Assembly: GCA_002148405.1 (NCBI GenBank)
Contig: MUGG01000151.1
Span: forward strand, 62,001 to 126,000
Source of the DNA: Alkalinema sp. CACIAM 70d
Lineage (GTDB): Bacteria; Cyanobacteriota; Cyanobacteriia; Leptolyngbyales; Leptolyngbyaceae
DNA: 64,000 bases
Direction: 5' to 3'
The position numbers were made by a program, and so were the translations under genes. Shown piece by piece: positions 51,551-61,228 of the stretch (position 1 is the first letter of the stretch; each line of letters begins with the position of its first letter). Below the pieces are notes generated by a model. The model was given only the letters and a program-made list of their open reading frames with translations. It did no database searches and was not told where the DNA came from.

Positions 51551-53440
51551 TTAGATGCGCACGTTCAGTTGTTCTTTCTCAGGAACCACCGCATACTCTG
51601 CAACGATTTGGCGGAACTCATCGCCGTCGATCGTTTCCCGTTCCACCAACAGATCGACCAAGCGATCGATGACTTCCCGGTTTTCGCGAATAATTCGACG
51701 GGCATCTTCGTAGCAGTGTTCCGCAATCTCGCGCACTTGGGCATCGATCCGCGCTTGAATCTCTTCTGAACAGTCGGAACGGGTCATCCAGTCCCGACCG
51801 AGGAAGACTTCACCCTGCTGGCTTTCTAAGGACAGTGGGCCTAGATCGGACATGCCGTAGCGGGTGACCATTTGCCGCGCCATGCCAGTGACCTGTTGCA
51901 AGTCTCCGCCTGCACCCGTGGTGACTTCTGCCCGACCAAAGACGACATCTTCCGCAGCGCGACCACCCAGTGCCCCAGTAATTCGAGCTAGGATTTGTGC
52001 TCGGGAAATCAAACCCGAATCTTCAGAGGGCATGAACCAGGTCAAACCGCGAGCTTGACCCCGGGGAATCAGCGTGACCTTCTGCATGGGGTCGTGGTGC
52101 TTCAGCAGCGTTCCCACGATCGCGTGACCGACTTCATGGTAGGCCACGAGACGCTTGCTCTTGCTGTCCACCATGGGGGTGCCTTCCATCCCCGCCACGA
52201 CCCGATCGACCGCGTCGTCAATTTCCTGGATGGTAATCGCTTCCTTGCGGCGACGAGCGCAGAGAATGGCGGCTTCGTTCAACAGGTTGGACAGATCGGC
52301 ACCGGAGAATCCAGGGGTGCGGCGGGCGATCATTTCCAGGGAGACATCATCGGCGATCTTCTTGTTGCGGGCGTGAACCTGCAACACATCCAAACGGCCC
52401 TTGATGTCGGGAATGTCCACGGTGACTTGACGATCGAAGCGACCGGGCCGCAGCAGAGCCGCATCCAGCACGTCGGGACGGTTCGTCGCAGCAATCACGA
52501 TGATGCCGGTGTTGCCTTCAAATCCATCCATTTCGGTCAGCAACTGGTTCAGGGTTTGTTCCCGTTCGTCGTTGCCGCCGCCAATGCCAGCACCCCGCTG
52601 ACGACCCACTGCGTCAATTTCATCGATAAAGATGATGCAAGGTGCATTTTCCTTGGCTTTCTTAAACAGGTCACGGACGCGGGATGCACCGACCCCAACG
52701 AACATTTCCACAAATTCCGAACCGGAAATGCTGAAGAACGGTACGCCTGCTTCCCCAGCGATCGCCTTAGCGAGCAAGGTTTTCCCGGTTCCAGGGGGGC
52801 CGACTAGCAGCACACCCTTGGGAATTCGAGCACCCACGGCGCTGAACTTCTCAGGTTTTTTCAAAAAGGTAACGACTTCTTGCAGTTCTTCCTTGGCTTC
52901 TTCAATCCCAGCTACGTCGTCAAACATGACGCCGGTCTTGGCTTCCATCTGGAAGCGGGCGCGGGACTTGCCAAAGTTCATGGCTTGGCCAGGGCCGCCG
53001 GGAATGTTGTTAGAACGGCGGAACAGGAAGAACAGCCCCGACAGCAGCAGGATGGGAAATACCAGGTTACCTAGAATATTCCACAATGCGCCGTCATTGC
53101 GGGGAGGATGGGAGTCCAACGCCACTTGAGAATCCCGCAGACGAGCGATCAGCTCTGGAGAGTTGCCAGGCAGATCCACCCGTAGCCGTTGAATACGATT
53201 ATCTAATTCGGGATCCACTGCTTCCACGATCGCGGTGCGACCATTGTCATAGAGATCCACCGCCTTGACCCGGTTAGCATCCAGATACTCTAGGAAGCGT
53301 CCGTAGGTCATGCGTGTGCTGGCGGTGTTCCGGGCTGCATTGTTTCCACCCATGGGCATTAGGGAACTTTGCCACAGGAAGAACCCGACTACGATCGCGG
53401 GCAGTGCCCAGAGTAAAATTGTTCTCCAGGTCGGTTTCAT
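51551..53440 (-). CDS. ftsH: ATP-dependent zinc metalloprotease FtsH
   Basis: The 629-residue membrane protease degrades damaged membrane proteins, including the D1 protein of photosystem II in cyanobacteria. A membrane helix near 8-24 is followed by a lumenal/periplasmic segment and a second helix (about 125-140). The AAA motor has Walker A GPPGTGKT near 218, Walker B CIIFIDEIDA and the second region of homology. The zinc protease domain has HEVGH near 437 with downstream Asp. HEVGH instead of HEAGH is common in cyanobacterial FtsH. It is one of several FtsH paralogues, not assignable to a named number. Confidence 0.97.
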   Translation of the reverse strand: MKPTWRTILLWALPAIVVGFFLWQSSLMPMGGNNAARNTASTRMTYGRFLEYLDANRVKAVDLYDNGRTAIVEAVDPELDNRIQRLRVDLPGNSPELIARLRDSQVALDSHPPRNDGALWNILGNLVFPILLLSGLFFLFRRSNNIPGGPGQAMNFGKSRARFQMEAKTGVMFDDVAGIEEAKEELQEVVTFLKKPEKFSAVGARIPKGVLLVGPPGTGKTLLAKAIAGEAGVPFFSISGSEFVEMFVGVGASRVRDLFKKAKENAPCIIFIDEIDAVGRQRGAGIGGGNDEREQTLNQLLTEMDGFEGNTGIIVIAATNRPDVLDAALLRPGRFDRQVTVDIPDIKGRLDVLQVHARNKKIADDVSLEMIARRTPGFSGADLSNLLNEAAILCARRRKEAITIQEIDDAVDRVVAGMEGTPMVDSKSKRLVAYHEVGHAIVGTLLKHHDPMQKVTLIPRGQARGLTWFMPSEDSGLISRAQILARITGALGGRAAEDVVFGRAEVTTGAGGDLQQVTGMARQMVTRYGMSDLGPLSLESQQGEVFLGRDWMTRSDCSEEIQARIDAQVREIAEHCYEDARRIIRENREVIDRLVDLLVERETIDGDEFRQIVAEYAVVPEKEQLNVRI

Positions 53441-53665
53441 ATAAGGGCAACCTCTCAGTACGCCTACAACAGACTCGTCGCTCTCAGCGGGAATAGGTAT
53501 ACCGAGTTAAAGCGGGAGTCACGAATATTCCTTGGTGAATTCTTAAGTAAAAGTTCAGCAGTGAAAATTCGATCGTTCCGGTCAAGATTTAAACTCGGTG
53601 CCGTCTAGCAGCAATCTTAGCGATCGACCCCTAAACAGCTATGACAGATTTCATGAGAGTGATTG

Positions 53666-53685
53666 TTAACTTAATTTAACTTAAT
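53666..53685. repeat. 10-nt tandem duplication upstream of ftsH
   Basis: TTAACTTAAT is repeated head to tail at 53666 and 53676 in the 523-nt spacer 53441-53963. The spacer otherwise holds only the structured element described next. Confidence 0.8.
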
Positions 53686-53840
53686 TTTTGCAGACAGGGC
53701 AACCGTGCTAACGACTTATCCCCCGGAGGGCGTTGAGGGAAAGGGCGGATCCTGAAAAGAATCTAGTTGGATTGCAGGCATTCAACCGAGAGGGCTGCTG
53801 CGTCAAGGGGTGGTTTACCGTCGCAATTCCTCGGCAAACA

Positions 53841-53908
53841 AGCAAGGCTCAACGATCGACCTTGCCTCAATCTCAATCGAGGTCAGACAAGGGAAGTTGA
53901 GCCTTGCT
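53841..53908 (-). repeat. Long perfect-arm hairpin downstream of the secreted-protein gene
   Basis: AGCAAGGCTCAA (53841-53852) and TTGAGCCTTGCT (53897-53908) are perfect 12-bp inverted repeats. Inside, CCTTG...CTC and GAG...CAAGG can pair further. It lies 55 nt behind the stop of the minus-strand gene at 53964. It could be a terminator-like structure or a small RNA. Confidence 0.65.
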
Positions 53909-53963
53909 GGGGGCGGCTAGAACGGTGTAGAGGGATTTTTGAAGGGGGCGTGAAATCCGGCGG

Positions 53964-54458
53964 TTAGCGCTGGGTGGTGACTTTAAGGGTGTAGGGAGCG
54001 GTTTGATTGCGGCTGTGATTGCCGATCCAGACGCGGTAATCGCCCGGTTGCCACTCTCCTTCGATGCCTGCATTGCGATCGTTGAAGTCGTCATTGCACC
54101 AAGTCCCACCAGGCCCCCGCACGACCATGGTGGTATCGATATTACTGTTGACTTGAAGGCGGAGATAACCGAAGGCTGTATTTAATTTTAGGGTGTGATC
54201 GGGGTCGGCGTCGGTGTAGCCCAGGCAGCTTCCGGTGGCGGTTTCCGATCGGCCTGCAATGGATTTCAGGGTGGTATTGCCCCCGCTGAGTCCCCGGAGT
54301 TCAGTGGAGGTAAAACCTGGGTTTAAGGTAGCGTCTTCAAACATTGACTGGGCTTGGGCCGGGAAGCTGAGGGAAACCCAACTGCTGAGGCACAGTCCAA
54401 GGGGCAGTATGGCTGGGTGGATACGGGGAAAATTCTGGGAAAAAACTTTGAAAATCAT
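53964..54458 (-). CDS. Secreted protein with pre-peptidase C-terminal-like beta domain
   Basis: I choose the ATG at 54458 with AGAGGA six nt upstream; 164 residues. A signal peptide (IFKVFSQNF...SFPAQAQS, cut after AQA near 36) is followed by a Ser/Gly-rich segment. A beta-sandwich then reads CLGYTDADPDHTLKLNTAFGYLRLQVNSNIDTTMVVRGPGGTWCNDDFNDRNAGIEGEWQPGDYRVWIGN, resembling PPC-type domains of secreted hydrolases. The repeated aspartates may bind calcium. Without a catalytic domain it is probably a surface or periplasmic binding protein. Its function is unknown. Confidence 0.72.
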   Translation of the reverse strand: MIFKVFSQNFPRIHPAILPLGLCLSSWVSLSFPAQAQSMFEDATLNPGFTSTELRGLSGGNTTLKSIAGRSETATGSCLGYTDADPDHTLKLNTAFGYLRLQVNSNIDTTMVVRGPGGTWCNDDFNDRNAGIEGEWQPGDYRVWIGNHSRNQTAPYTLKVTTQR

Positions 54459-54564
54459 GACATTCCTCTGTTCACTGTTGTTCAACTGTTTCGAAGAATG
54501 ATAGACCTTTTCTGAAAGGGGAAAGTTCCATAGAGCCCATCATTCTACGGGAGGCAGCTAGGCA

Positions 54565-55467
54565 ATGCGCAATTCAGACTTCAAACGGGAAATCGATCGC
54601 TATGGTGCTAGAGATTTGGAACAGCGCAAAAGTTGGTATTCTCCGGCTGCTGTAGCCTATGACCAAGCTAGACCGCGCTATCCCCAAGCATTGCTGCGTC
54701 AGGTGGCGATGATCGCTCAACTTTCTGCTCGATCGTGCATTTTGGAGGTGGGCTGTGGGCCAGCGACGGCTACGGTTGATTTTGCGAAACTCGGTTGCTG
54801 GATTTTAGGGCTGGAGCCGAATCCAGATTTCTTTGCCTTGGCGCAACGGAATTGCCAAGCGTTCTCTAATGTGACGTTGCAAAATTTGGCGTTTGAAGAA
54901 TGGCTGCAAGGGCCTGTACGGTTGGAACCAGAGTTAGAGCAAGGATCGGAGCAAGGATCGCAGCAGGTTCCCCATCAAGGGGCAGCCCAATTTGATGCGG
55001 TTTTGGCGGCCAGTTCGTTCCATTGGATTCCGGCGACAGTGGGGTATCCCCAGGCCGCAAGATTATTAAAGGAGAAGGGATATTTGATTTTGTTGTGGAA
55101 TAAAGAATTGCAACCTTCAGAGTCCGTCTATCGACAGTTATCAGATATCTATCAAGTCCATGCGCCAGCACTCGATCGCTATGAAACGCGGCAACAACAG
55201 CAACAGATTTTGCAAGGATTGGGACAAATGGCGATCGACTCGGGTTACTTCCAGGATTTAGTGGCAGGGCAGATGGAAGTGGAGGTGACCTATACTGTAG
55301 ATCAATATTTAACGTTGTTGAATACCTATTCGCCCTATCTAAAGCTTGATCCTGTGCGGAAGACAGCTTTATTTACAGCCTTAAAAGAACGAATCGAGGA
55401 CAGATGGGGTGGTCGTCTTGCGCTTTCTTATATCTCAGCCTTCCACATCACCCAGAAATGTTGTTGA
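54565..55467 (+). CDS. Class I SAM-dependent methyltransferase
   Basis: The 300-residue protein has the Rossmann methyltransferase core. Motif I is CILEVGCGPATATVDFAKLGCWILGLEPNPDFF (about 57-89), the post-I acidic residue is in EPN, and FDAVLAASSFHWIPA is motif II-like. LKEKGYLILLWNKE follows. Relatives are putative small-molecule methyltransferases without known substrate. Residues about 122-145 carry an in-frame duplicated EQGS (54937-54960), which makes a Gln/Ser-rich insertion. It is followed by a roughly 185-nt AT-rich gap to the DUF167 gene. Confidence 0.85.
   Translation: MRNSDFKREIDRYGARDLEQRKSWYSPAAVAYDQARPRYPQALLRQVAMIAQLSARSCILEVGCGPATATVDFAKLGCWILGLEPNPDFFALAQRNCQAFSNVTLQNLAFEEWLQGPVRLEPELEQGSEQGSQQVPHQGAAQFDAVLAASSFHWIPATVGYPQAARLLKEKGYLILLWNKELQPSESVYRQLSDIYQVHAPALDRYETRQQQQQILQGLGQMAIDSGYFQDLVAGQMEVEVTYTVDQYLTLLNTYSPYLKLDPVRKTALFTALKERIEDRWGGRLALSYISAFHITQKCC
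54937..54960. repeat. 12-nt in-frame tandem duplication inside a methyltransferase gene
   Basis: GAGCAAGGATCG occurs twice head to tail at 54937 and 54949 and encodes EQGS twice. Confidence 0.9.
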
Positions 55468-55651
55468 ACTCGGAATTTTAAATCAGTAAAGTTGACTGAT
55501 TTATCAAAATAAATATGATTTAAAAAAGAAATAGAAACCACAAAATAAACTATTAGTAAACCATTAGATGAAACTGCTAAATCTTCTAAAATTAGACATT
55601 ATCGTAAATATAAATCATTCTAGGATAATGTTTAGTCTGGGATAAAAGTGA

Positions 55652-55876
55652 ATGGTCATTTTGCAAATCAAGGTCAAGCCCAATGCGAAGCAGCAAAAAC
55701 TGGAGCAACAGGCCGATGGCAGTTGGTTGGCGCATCTCAAATCGCCTCCCGTGGATGGAAAGGCGAATACGGAACTGATTAAACTATTGGCGCAACGGTT
55801 TGCGGTGCCAAAGTCCCAGGTCACCATTAAATCTGGTGGGGCTGCGAAGTTGAAATTAGTTGAAATTGTAGAATAA
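55652..55876 (+). CDS. DUF167 (YggU-like) protein
   Basis: This 74-residue protein matches DUF167: MVILQIKVKPNAKQQ, then DGSWLAHLKSPPVDGKANTELIKLLAQRF, VPKSQVTIKSGG and a hydrophobic end. The length is normal for the family. The family has a known alpha/beta fold but no established biochemical role. The stop lies 18 nt before the mobA start, so the two are likely co-transcribed. Confidence 0.92.
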   Translation: MVILQIKVKPNAKQQKLEQQADGSWLAHLKSPPVDGKANTELIKLLAQRFAVPKSQVTIKSGGAAKLKLVEIVE

Positions 55877-55894
55877 GGCTTGATCGCTAAACCG

Positions 55895-56479
55895 ATGAAA
55901 CACTCATTCCTCAGCACGATCGTTTTAGCGGGTGGACAAAGTACCCGTATGGGGCAAGACAAGGCGCTACTGGCGATCGCCGGTCAACCATTGCTGCAAC
56001 GTGTTTGTGAAACGGCGATGCAATGCTGTGAGTCGGTTCATATTGTGACGGCTTGGCCCGATCGCTATCGATCGGTTGTGCCGGAATCTTGTCAATTTGC
56101 TGTTGATCTCCAAACCCAAGGGCCGTTGGTGGGATTCGCCCAGGGTCTGGCAGTCGTCAAAACCGAGTGGGTCTTATTGTTGGCCTGCGATATGCCAAGC
56201 TTGGATGTGAAATTGATACAGCAGTGGGGCCAAGAATTGCCAACGCTACCAGAAACTTCGATCGCCTATCTGGCGCATCATGCCAAGGGCTGGGAACCCT
56301 TCAGTGGATTTTATCGAGTCAATATTCAGGCTGATTTAAATCAATTTATTCAACAGGGAGGGAAATCATTTCAACAATTTTTGCAGCAACGATCCATTAC
56401 AGAAATTTCTAATGTGATGGAAAGTCATTTCTTGAATTGTAATACTCCTCAGGATTGGTCTTCACTACGATCGATGTAG
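55895..56479 (+). CDS. mobA: Molybdenum cofactor guanylyltransferase MobA
   Basis: From the ATG at 55895 (MKHSFLSTIVLAGGQSTRMGQDKALL) the product has 194 residues; a TTG at 55880 would add five. The N-terminal nucleotide-binding motif LAGGxSxRMGxDKALL is exact. CDMPSLD (metal-binding Asp) and the FSGFYRV region follow. MobA transfers GMP from GTP to molybdopterin to make the MGD cofactor of DMSO-reductase-type enzymes such as nitrate reductase. Together with moeZ at the left end this shows Moco synthesis genes at both sides of the window. Confidence 0.93.
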   Translation: MKHSFLSTIVLAGGQSTRMGQDKALLAIAGQPLLQRVCETAMQCCESVHIVTAWPDRYRSVVPESCQFAVDLQTQGPLVGFAQGLAVVKTEWVLLLACDMPSLDVKLIQQWGQELPTLPETSIAYLAHHAKGWEPFSGFYRVNIQADLNQFIQQGGKSFQQFLQQRSITEISNVMESHFLNCNTPQDWSSLRSM

Positions 56480-56499
56480 AGTCATTATTTGAATTATCT

Positions 56500-59400
56500 C
56501 TATAAACTGAGAACCTGTTCAACAACATCTGCTAAACGCCTTAAACTAACGGGCTTACTAAGATATTGATTTGCGCCTGCTTTCAGGCATCGTTCTTGAT
56601 CTCCCGGCATTGCTAGAGCGGTGAGGGCGATAATCGGAATCTTATCAAATTGCCGATCGGCTCGAAGGGTTTGGATGGCTGCTAATCCGTCCATAATCGG
56701 CATTTGGATATCCATGAGGATGATGTCTGGAAGATTCACCTTTGCTAGCTGAACAGCGGCTTCACCATTTTTGGCAACGATGATCCGATAGTTGCGGCTA
56801 CTGAGGTAATCGATAAAGGTTTCAAGATTATCCTCATTATCGTCTGCCAGCAGGATGAGGGGGCCTTGCTGGTTGGGCTGAGGCAGGCGGCAGGCGGTGG
56901 GGGATCCCAACAAGTTGGGGGTGGGCATGACTGGGTCGATCGGTGAATGGTAAGGAAGGGCAACGGTAAAACAACTGCCCTGATTGGGTTGGCTATCCAC
57001 CTTGACCCAGCCACCGTGAAGTTCTGCAATTTGCTGTACCATCGCGAGGCCCAGCCCCGTCCCCATGTGTTTGCGGTTGAGGCTGCTGTCAATTTGTGTA
57101 AACGGTTGAAATAGTTTTGCCAAATCGGTGGGAGAAATGCCAATGCCGGTATCAATCACTTGTAAAAGGATCACCAGGCTATTGGACGATCGCTCTGGTT
57201 CAAGGGCTGCTTCAGAATTGGGTATTGGCTTGACGGTAACTTTGAGGGTGACTTGGCCCCCTTCAGGGGTGAATTTAATGGCATTGGTTAACAGATTAAT
57301 CAAGACCTGTTTAATGCGGAGTTCATCGACTGTAATGGTTGTAATGGTGTCAAGAATGTCGCTAGTGAGTTGAATTTGTTTTTTAAAGGCTTGCTGTTTG
57401 ACAAAGACTAAGCTGGATTCGCACAAACTCTTGACAGAGACGGTGGCTAGCAAAAGTTCCATCTTGCCTGAGGAAATTTTGGCTAAATCCAAAATGTCAT
57501 TAATCAGTTCCAATAAATGTCGCCCACTTTTTTCGATCGTGTCCAGTGCTTTCAGTTGGCGCGGGGCTAAATCACCCAAAATTTGATCTTGCAAGGCTTC
57601 CGTCAGTCCTAAAATCGCATTGAGGGGCGTGCGGAGTTCGTGGCTCATATTGGCCAGAAACTCGTCCTTAAGCCGAGTAGCGCGGGCCAGTTCCTCATTG
57701 GTTTGTTGCAAGCGGGCTTCTGCGAGCTTGCGATCGGTGATTTCATTGACAACGCCGTCCCAGATCACATCCCCATTCTCTTGCTGGATGGGTTGCGAGG
57801 TAATTTGGATCCACTTCACTCCTTCCTGGGGGGTGATTAGGCGGTGTTCTACCTGAAAAGGCTGTAGTCGTTCAACGGAAATAGCTATTTCTGCCTTCAC
57901 CAAAGGAATGTCCTCTGGGTGAATTCTGCCCCAAAGACAGCTGGCATCCTGCATGACGGCTTCTGGCTCCAGTTCATAGATGTCGCGCACGTGAGGACTG
58001 ATGTAGGTAAAGGCATCGGTACCGTCGGGATGCAAGACGTAGCGATAGATAATGCCGGGGACGTTTTCTGTCAGACGACGAAATTTCGTTTCGCTGGCTT
58101 GCAGAGCCTTTTGCGCAGCTTTAAGATCGCGGATATCCATCATCGTGCTACGGGTACCGAGAAGGGTTCCATCCGGATCTTTAATGGCGGTGGCACTAAG
58201 CAGCACGGGTAGAATGGAGCCGTCTTTACAAAGGATGTCAAATTCCAGATTTTTGACCTCACCCCTCGCCAGGAAAACCGGAAAGTTGCGGAAAAAGGTT
58301 TGGCGACTCTCGTCTGTGCAAAATTTAATGAATGGTTGACCAATCATTTCCTCACGGCTGTAGCCTAACCATTGCAATTCCGTTTCGTTCACCCGAATAA
58401 AACGTCCCTGAGGATCGAGGGAATGGTAGCCGCAGGGGGCATTGTGATAGAGATCTTCAACTTCCTTGGTATAATGGGCTAGGGCGGCTTCTGTGCGGCG
58501 GCGATCGGTGATTTCGTTGGCAACGCCATCCCAGACCACATCCCCATTCTCTTGACGGGTGGGTTGTGATGTGAGTTGCATCCACTTTTCCTCGCCCTGT
58601 GGGGTAAGGAAGCGATGTTCTACATGGAAGGGTTGGAGCTTTTCAAGGGAAAGGGCTCTTTCTGCTTGCAATAAAGGAACATCATCGAGATGAACCATGG
58701 CCCAAAAGCGGCTTGAATCCTGGATTACATCCTCTGGCTCTAGTCCACAGATGTCCCGAATGTGGGGACTCATGTAGGTAAAGGCATCAGTGCCGTCGGG
58801 ATGCAAGACGTAGCGATAGATAATGCCGGGGACGTTTTCTGCCAGATGCCGAAATTTGGTTTCGCTGGCTTGCAGAGCCTTTTCCGCAGCTTTAAGGTCG
58901 CTGATATCAAGCATGGTGGCCCGGTTGTAGAGCAGGGTTCCCTCCTGATCTTTGACGGCGGTGGCACTAAGCAGCACGGGCAAAATGGAGCCGTCCTTAC
59001 AGACGATTTCGTATTCCAGATTCTTGACCCAACCTTGTGCCAGGAAAATTGAAAAGTTGCGGAAGAAGGCTTGGCCACTCTCTTCGGTGAAAAAGTTAAT
59101 CAGCGGTTGGCCAATCATTTCCTCACGGCTATAGCCTAACCATTGCAATTCTGTTTCGTTTACCCGAATCAACCGTCCCTGAGGGTCGAGGGAATGGTAG
59201 CCGCAGGGGGCATTGTTATAGAGATCTTCGACTTCCTCGGTATAGCGAGCTAGGGCGGCTTCTGTGCGGCGGCGATCGGTGATATCCATAATGATACCTA
59301 CCCGTCGAACCACCTGTCCTTGGTCGTCATAGATGGGTTTGCCCCGCACAAAAATGTCACCACTGGAACCATCCGATCGGGTAAAGGGAAGATCTAACTC

Positions 59401-60705
59401 GTAGAAACTCCCGGTCGCAGTGGCATGTTCGATTTCGCGAGTGATGCGATCGCGCTCGGCAGGGGTGAAGAGCTGCAAGATTTCGGTCAGGGTCGGTTCT
59501 GGTTGGTTGGGATTGAGGCCGAAGATCGTAAAAATTTCCGGTGACCAGGTGATTTTGCCCGTGGGGATGTCGATTTCCCAGTGGCCTAGGCGAGCAATTT
59601 GGTGGGCTTCTTGAAGGCGGGCTTCGCTCTGTTGCAGGGCGGCGGTTCGTTGGGCCACTCGGGCTTCTAATTCTTGATTGAGTTGTTGAAGTTCTACCTC
59701 GGCCCGCTGGCGTTCCTTCAGTTCAGTTTGCAGTTGCGTGTAGGCTGTGGCTTGCTGAATCGCGATGCTGGCCTGGGTCGCAAGCTGCTGCACTCGGTCA
59801 ATTTCTGTGGAACTCCAAACCCGAGGCCCCTGGCACTCATGGGCAATCAGTAACCCCCACAGGTGGTCATTGTGGAGCAGGGGCTCCGTTTGCAAAATTG
59901 GAGTGACGAGACAAGCTCGGACTTGGATGCTGGCCAGCAGTTCCGCGTAGCAGGGGGTGAGCGCGGGGTCATTACGATCGTGAACAAAACTCACCCTGCC
60001 CCGACGATAGGACTCGTGCCATTGTGTCGAGAGGCAAGGATCAAAAATTTCCTGCTGAAAAATGGCGAGTTCCGGTTGTTCCACTGACTCGACTGCAATA
60101 ATTCCGCTCCAATCTGCTTGGAATTGATAGATCACGGCCCGATCGCACCCCAGTAGTTGCCGTAAGCCATCTACAGTAGCCTGGAGAATTTGAGAGAGAT
60201 CCAAAGATTGGCGAATTTGCAGGGAAATTTCTGTGAGCAGTTGCTGTTGCTGTTGCGATTTCAGAAATTGCTGAGCCAGTTTTTGATATTCGATCGCGCT
60301 CAGAATACTTTTTTGGAATGAACTTTCTGTCAATTCTTCTTGGATTAGGTAGTCGATCGCGCCGAGTTGCATGGCCTTTGCGGCTTGTCGTTCACCGCCT
60401 TGACGAGTCAAGACAATGACGGGAATTTTGTGACTCGTTAAACCATCGATTTGAGTTGAAGATAAGCATTGTAGAAAGTCTAGTCCATCGCCATCCGGTA
60501 GTTGCAGATTTAACAGAGCCAAATCAAAATGCTGTGATTTCCACAACTGAATTCCTTCTTGCAACGTTGTGGCTTGCCTAATTTGATAGGTATACGCAGG
60601 GTCAGCCTTCAGATATTGAATGTAAGCTGAGCGATGCGCTTCCAATTCATCGATGATAGCGACTGAAATTTTAGGTGGATCAATCTGGGTGCTACGAGAA
60701 GTCAT
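56500..60705 (-). CDS. Large hybrid histidine kinase: pseudo-receiver, GAF, five PAS, HisKA, HATPase, receiver
   Basis: A 1401-residue soluble signalling protein. Domains in order: an N-terminal receiver-like domain (about 12-135), in which the phospho-acceptor position reads ALLNLQLPDGDG, with Asn at residue 66 instead of Asp. A GAF domain follows (about 160-325; CDRAVIYQFQADWSG), then a coiled coil. Next is PAS (about 360-470), then two tandem PAS-PAS units (about 487-745 and 745-1000), near-duplicates of each other. HisKA has its His near 1021 (NMSHELRTPLNA). HATPase (VIDTGIGISPTDL, GTGLGLAMVQQIAELHGG) and a C-terminal receiver with intact Asp near 1332 (IILMDIQMP) complete it. The ligand is unknown. 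Confidence 0.93.
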   Translation of the reverse strand: MTSRSTQIDPPKISVAIIDELEAHRSAYIQYLKADPAYTYQIRQATTLQEGIQLWKSQHFDLALLNLQLPDGDGLDFLQCLSSTQIDGLTSHKIPVIVLTRQGGERQAAKAMQLGAIDYLIQEELTESSFQKSILSAIEYQKLAQQFLKSQQQQQLLTEISLQIRQSLDLSQILQATVDGLRQLLGCDRAVIYQFQADWSGIIAVESVEQPELAIFQQEIFDPCLSTQWHESYRRGRVSFVHDRNDPALTPCYAELLASIQVRACLVTPILQTEPLLHNDHLWGLLIAHECQGPRVWSSTEIDRVQQLATQASIAIQQATAYTQLQTELKERQRAEVELQQLNQELEARVAQRTAALQQSEARLQEAHQIARLGHWEIDIPTGKITWSPEIFTIFGLNPNQPEPTLTEILQLFTPAERDRITREIEHATATGSFYELDLPFTRSDGSSGDIFVRGKPIYDDQGQVVRRVGIIMDITDRRRTEAALARYTEEVEDLYNNAPCGYHSLDPQGRLIRVNETELQWLGYSREEMIGQPLINFFTEESGQAFFRNFSIFLAQGWVKNLEYEIVCKDGSILPVLLSATAVKDQEGTLLYNRATMLDISDLKAAEKALQASETKFRHLAENVPGIIYRYVLHPDGTDAFTYMSPHIRDICGLEPEDVIQDSSRFWAMVHLDDVPLLQAERALSLEKLQPFHVEHRFLTPQGEEKWMQLTSQPTRQENGDVVWDGVANEITDRRRTEAALAHYTKEVEDLYHNAPCGYHSLDPQGRFIRVNETELQWLGYSREEMIGQPFIKFCTDESRQTFFRNFPVFLARGEVKNLEFDILCKDGSILPVLLSATAIKDPDGTLLGTRSTMMDIRDLKAAQKALQASETKFRRLTENVPGIIYRYVLHPDGTDAFTYISPHVRDIYELEPEAVMQDASCLWGRIHPEDIPLVKAEIAISVERLQPFQVEHRLITPQEGVKWIQITSQPIQQENGDVIWDGVVNEITDRKLAEARLQQTNEELARATRLKDEFLANMSHELRTPLNAILGLTEALQDQILGDLAPRQLKALDTIEKSGRHLLELINDILDLAKISSGKMELLLATVSVKSLCESSLVFVKQQAFKKQIQLTSDILDTITTITVDELRIKQVLINLLTNAIKFTPEGGQVTLKVTVKPIPNSEAALEPERSSNSLVILLQVIDTGIGISPTDLAKLFQPFTQIDSSLNRKHMGTGLGLAMVQQIAELHGGWVKVDSQPNQGSCFTVALPYHSPIDPVMPTPNLLGSPTACRLPQPNQQGPLILLADDNEDNLETFIDYLSSRNYRIIVAKNGEAAVQLAKVNLPDIILMDIQMPIMDGLAAIQTLRADRQFDKIPIIALTALAMPGDQERCLKAGANQYLSKPVSLRRLADVVEQVLSL

Positions 60706-61228
60706 TTTAAGCGGGTGAAGTTTGGATTAAGGGGAACTGAAAATGACGGAGGGTAGCGATAGAACTAAAGGGACAAAAGCGAGTTGCCATCCTAGACTTC
60801 CCTAATTTTGGATGACGATGATCTAGTTCCAGCAAGGTTGCACTCTAATGGCTAGGCCATTTTCTGTAGCAGAGATCTCAACCTAGAGGGGAAAGATCCA
60901 CGAAAATGGAAAACCAGCAATAATACAGGATTCGACTTGTAGATTTTAACCTAGCTTCATTGTGGCTTAATATTAAGTCTAATCTATTCTCAGAGTTTAG
61001 TTAAGACTGAGCTCGCAGCAACTAGTACAAAAATAAAAATAAATTAATAAAAAATATAAAAGTTGTATATAAAAATATATATAGAAGAGATAGCTAGGAG
61101 AATTTTAATTCTAGCAATTCTTTAACATACATAAAACCCCTCCGGTGTTGATTAGCCGAGAGGGGTAGAACACAAGCCATAGTAATTGACGAAATCTAAG
61201 TCAAACCTGGATGCTGTTGATTTGTGAA
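60706..61228. other. AT-rich spacer
   Basis: No gene supported. The stretch 61020-61085 is almost pure A/T. The terminator of the PEP-CTERM gene lies at its right side. Confidence 0.7.
61133..61167 (-). terminator. Terminator of the PEP-CTERM gene
   Basis: On the minus strand ACCCCTC pairs with GAGGGGT over TCGGCTAATCAACACCG, followed by TTTT. It lies 62 nt beyond the stop codon. Confidence 0.85.

Noticed and set aside
51995..52807. 270-codon antisense frame within ftsH
   Set aside because: Shadow frame caused by biased codons of ftsH; no independent support.
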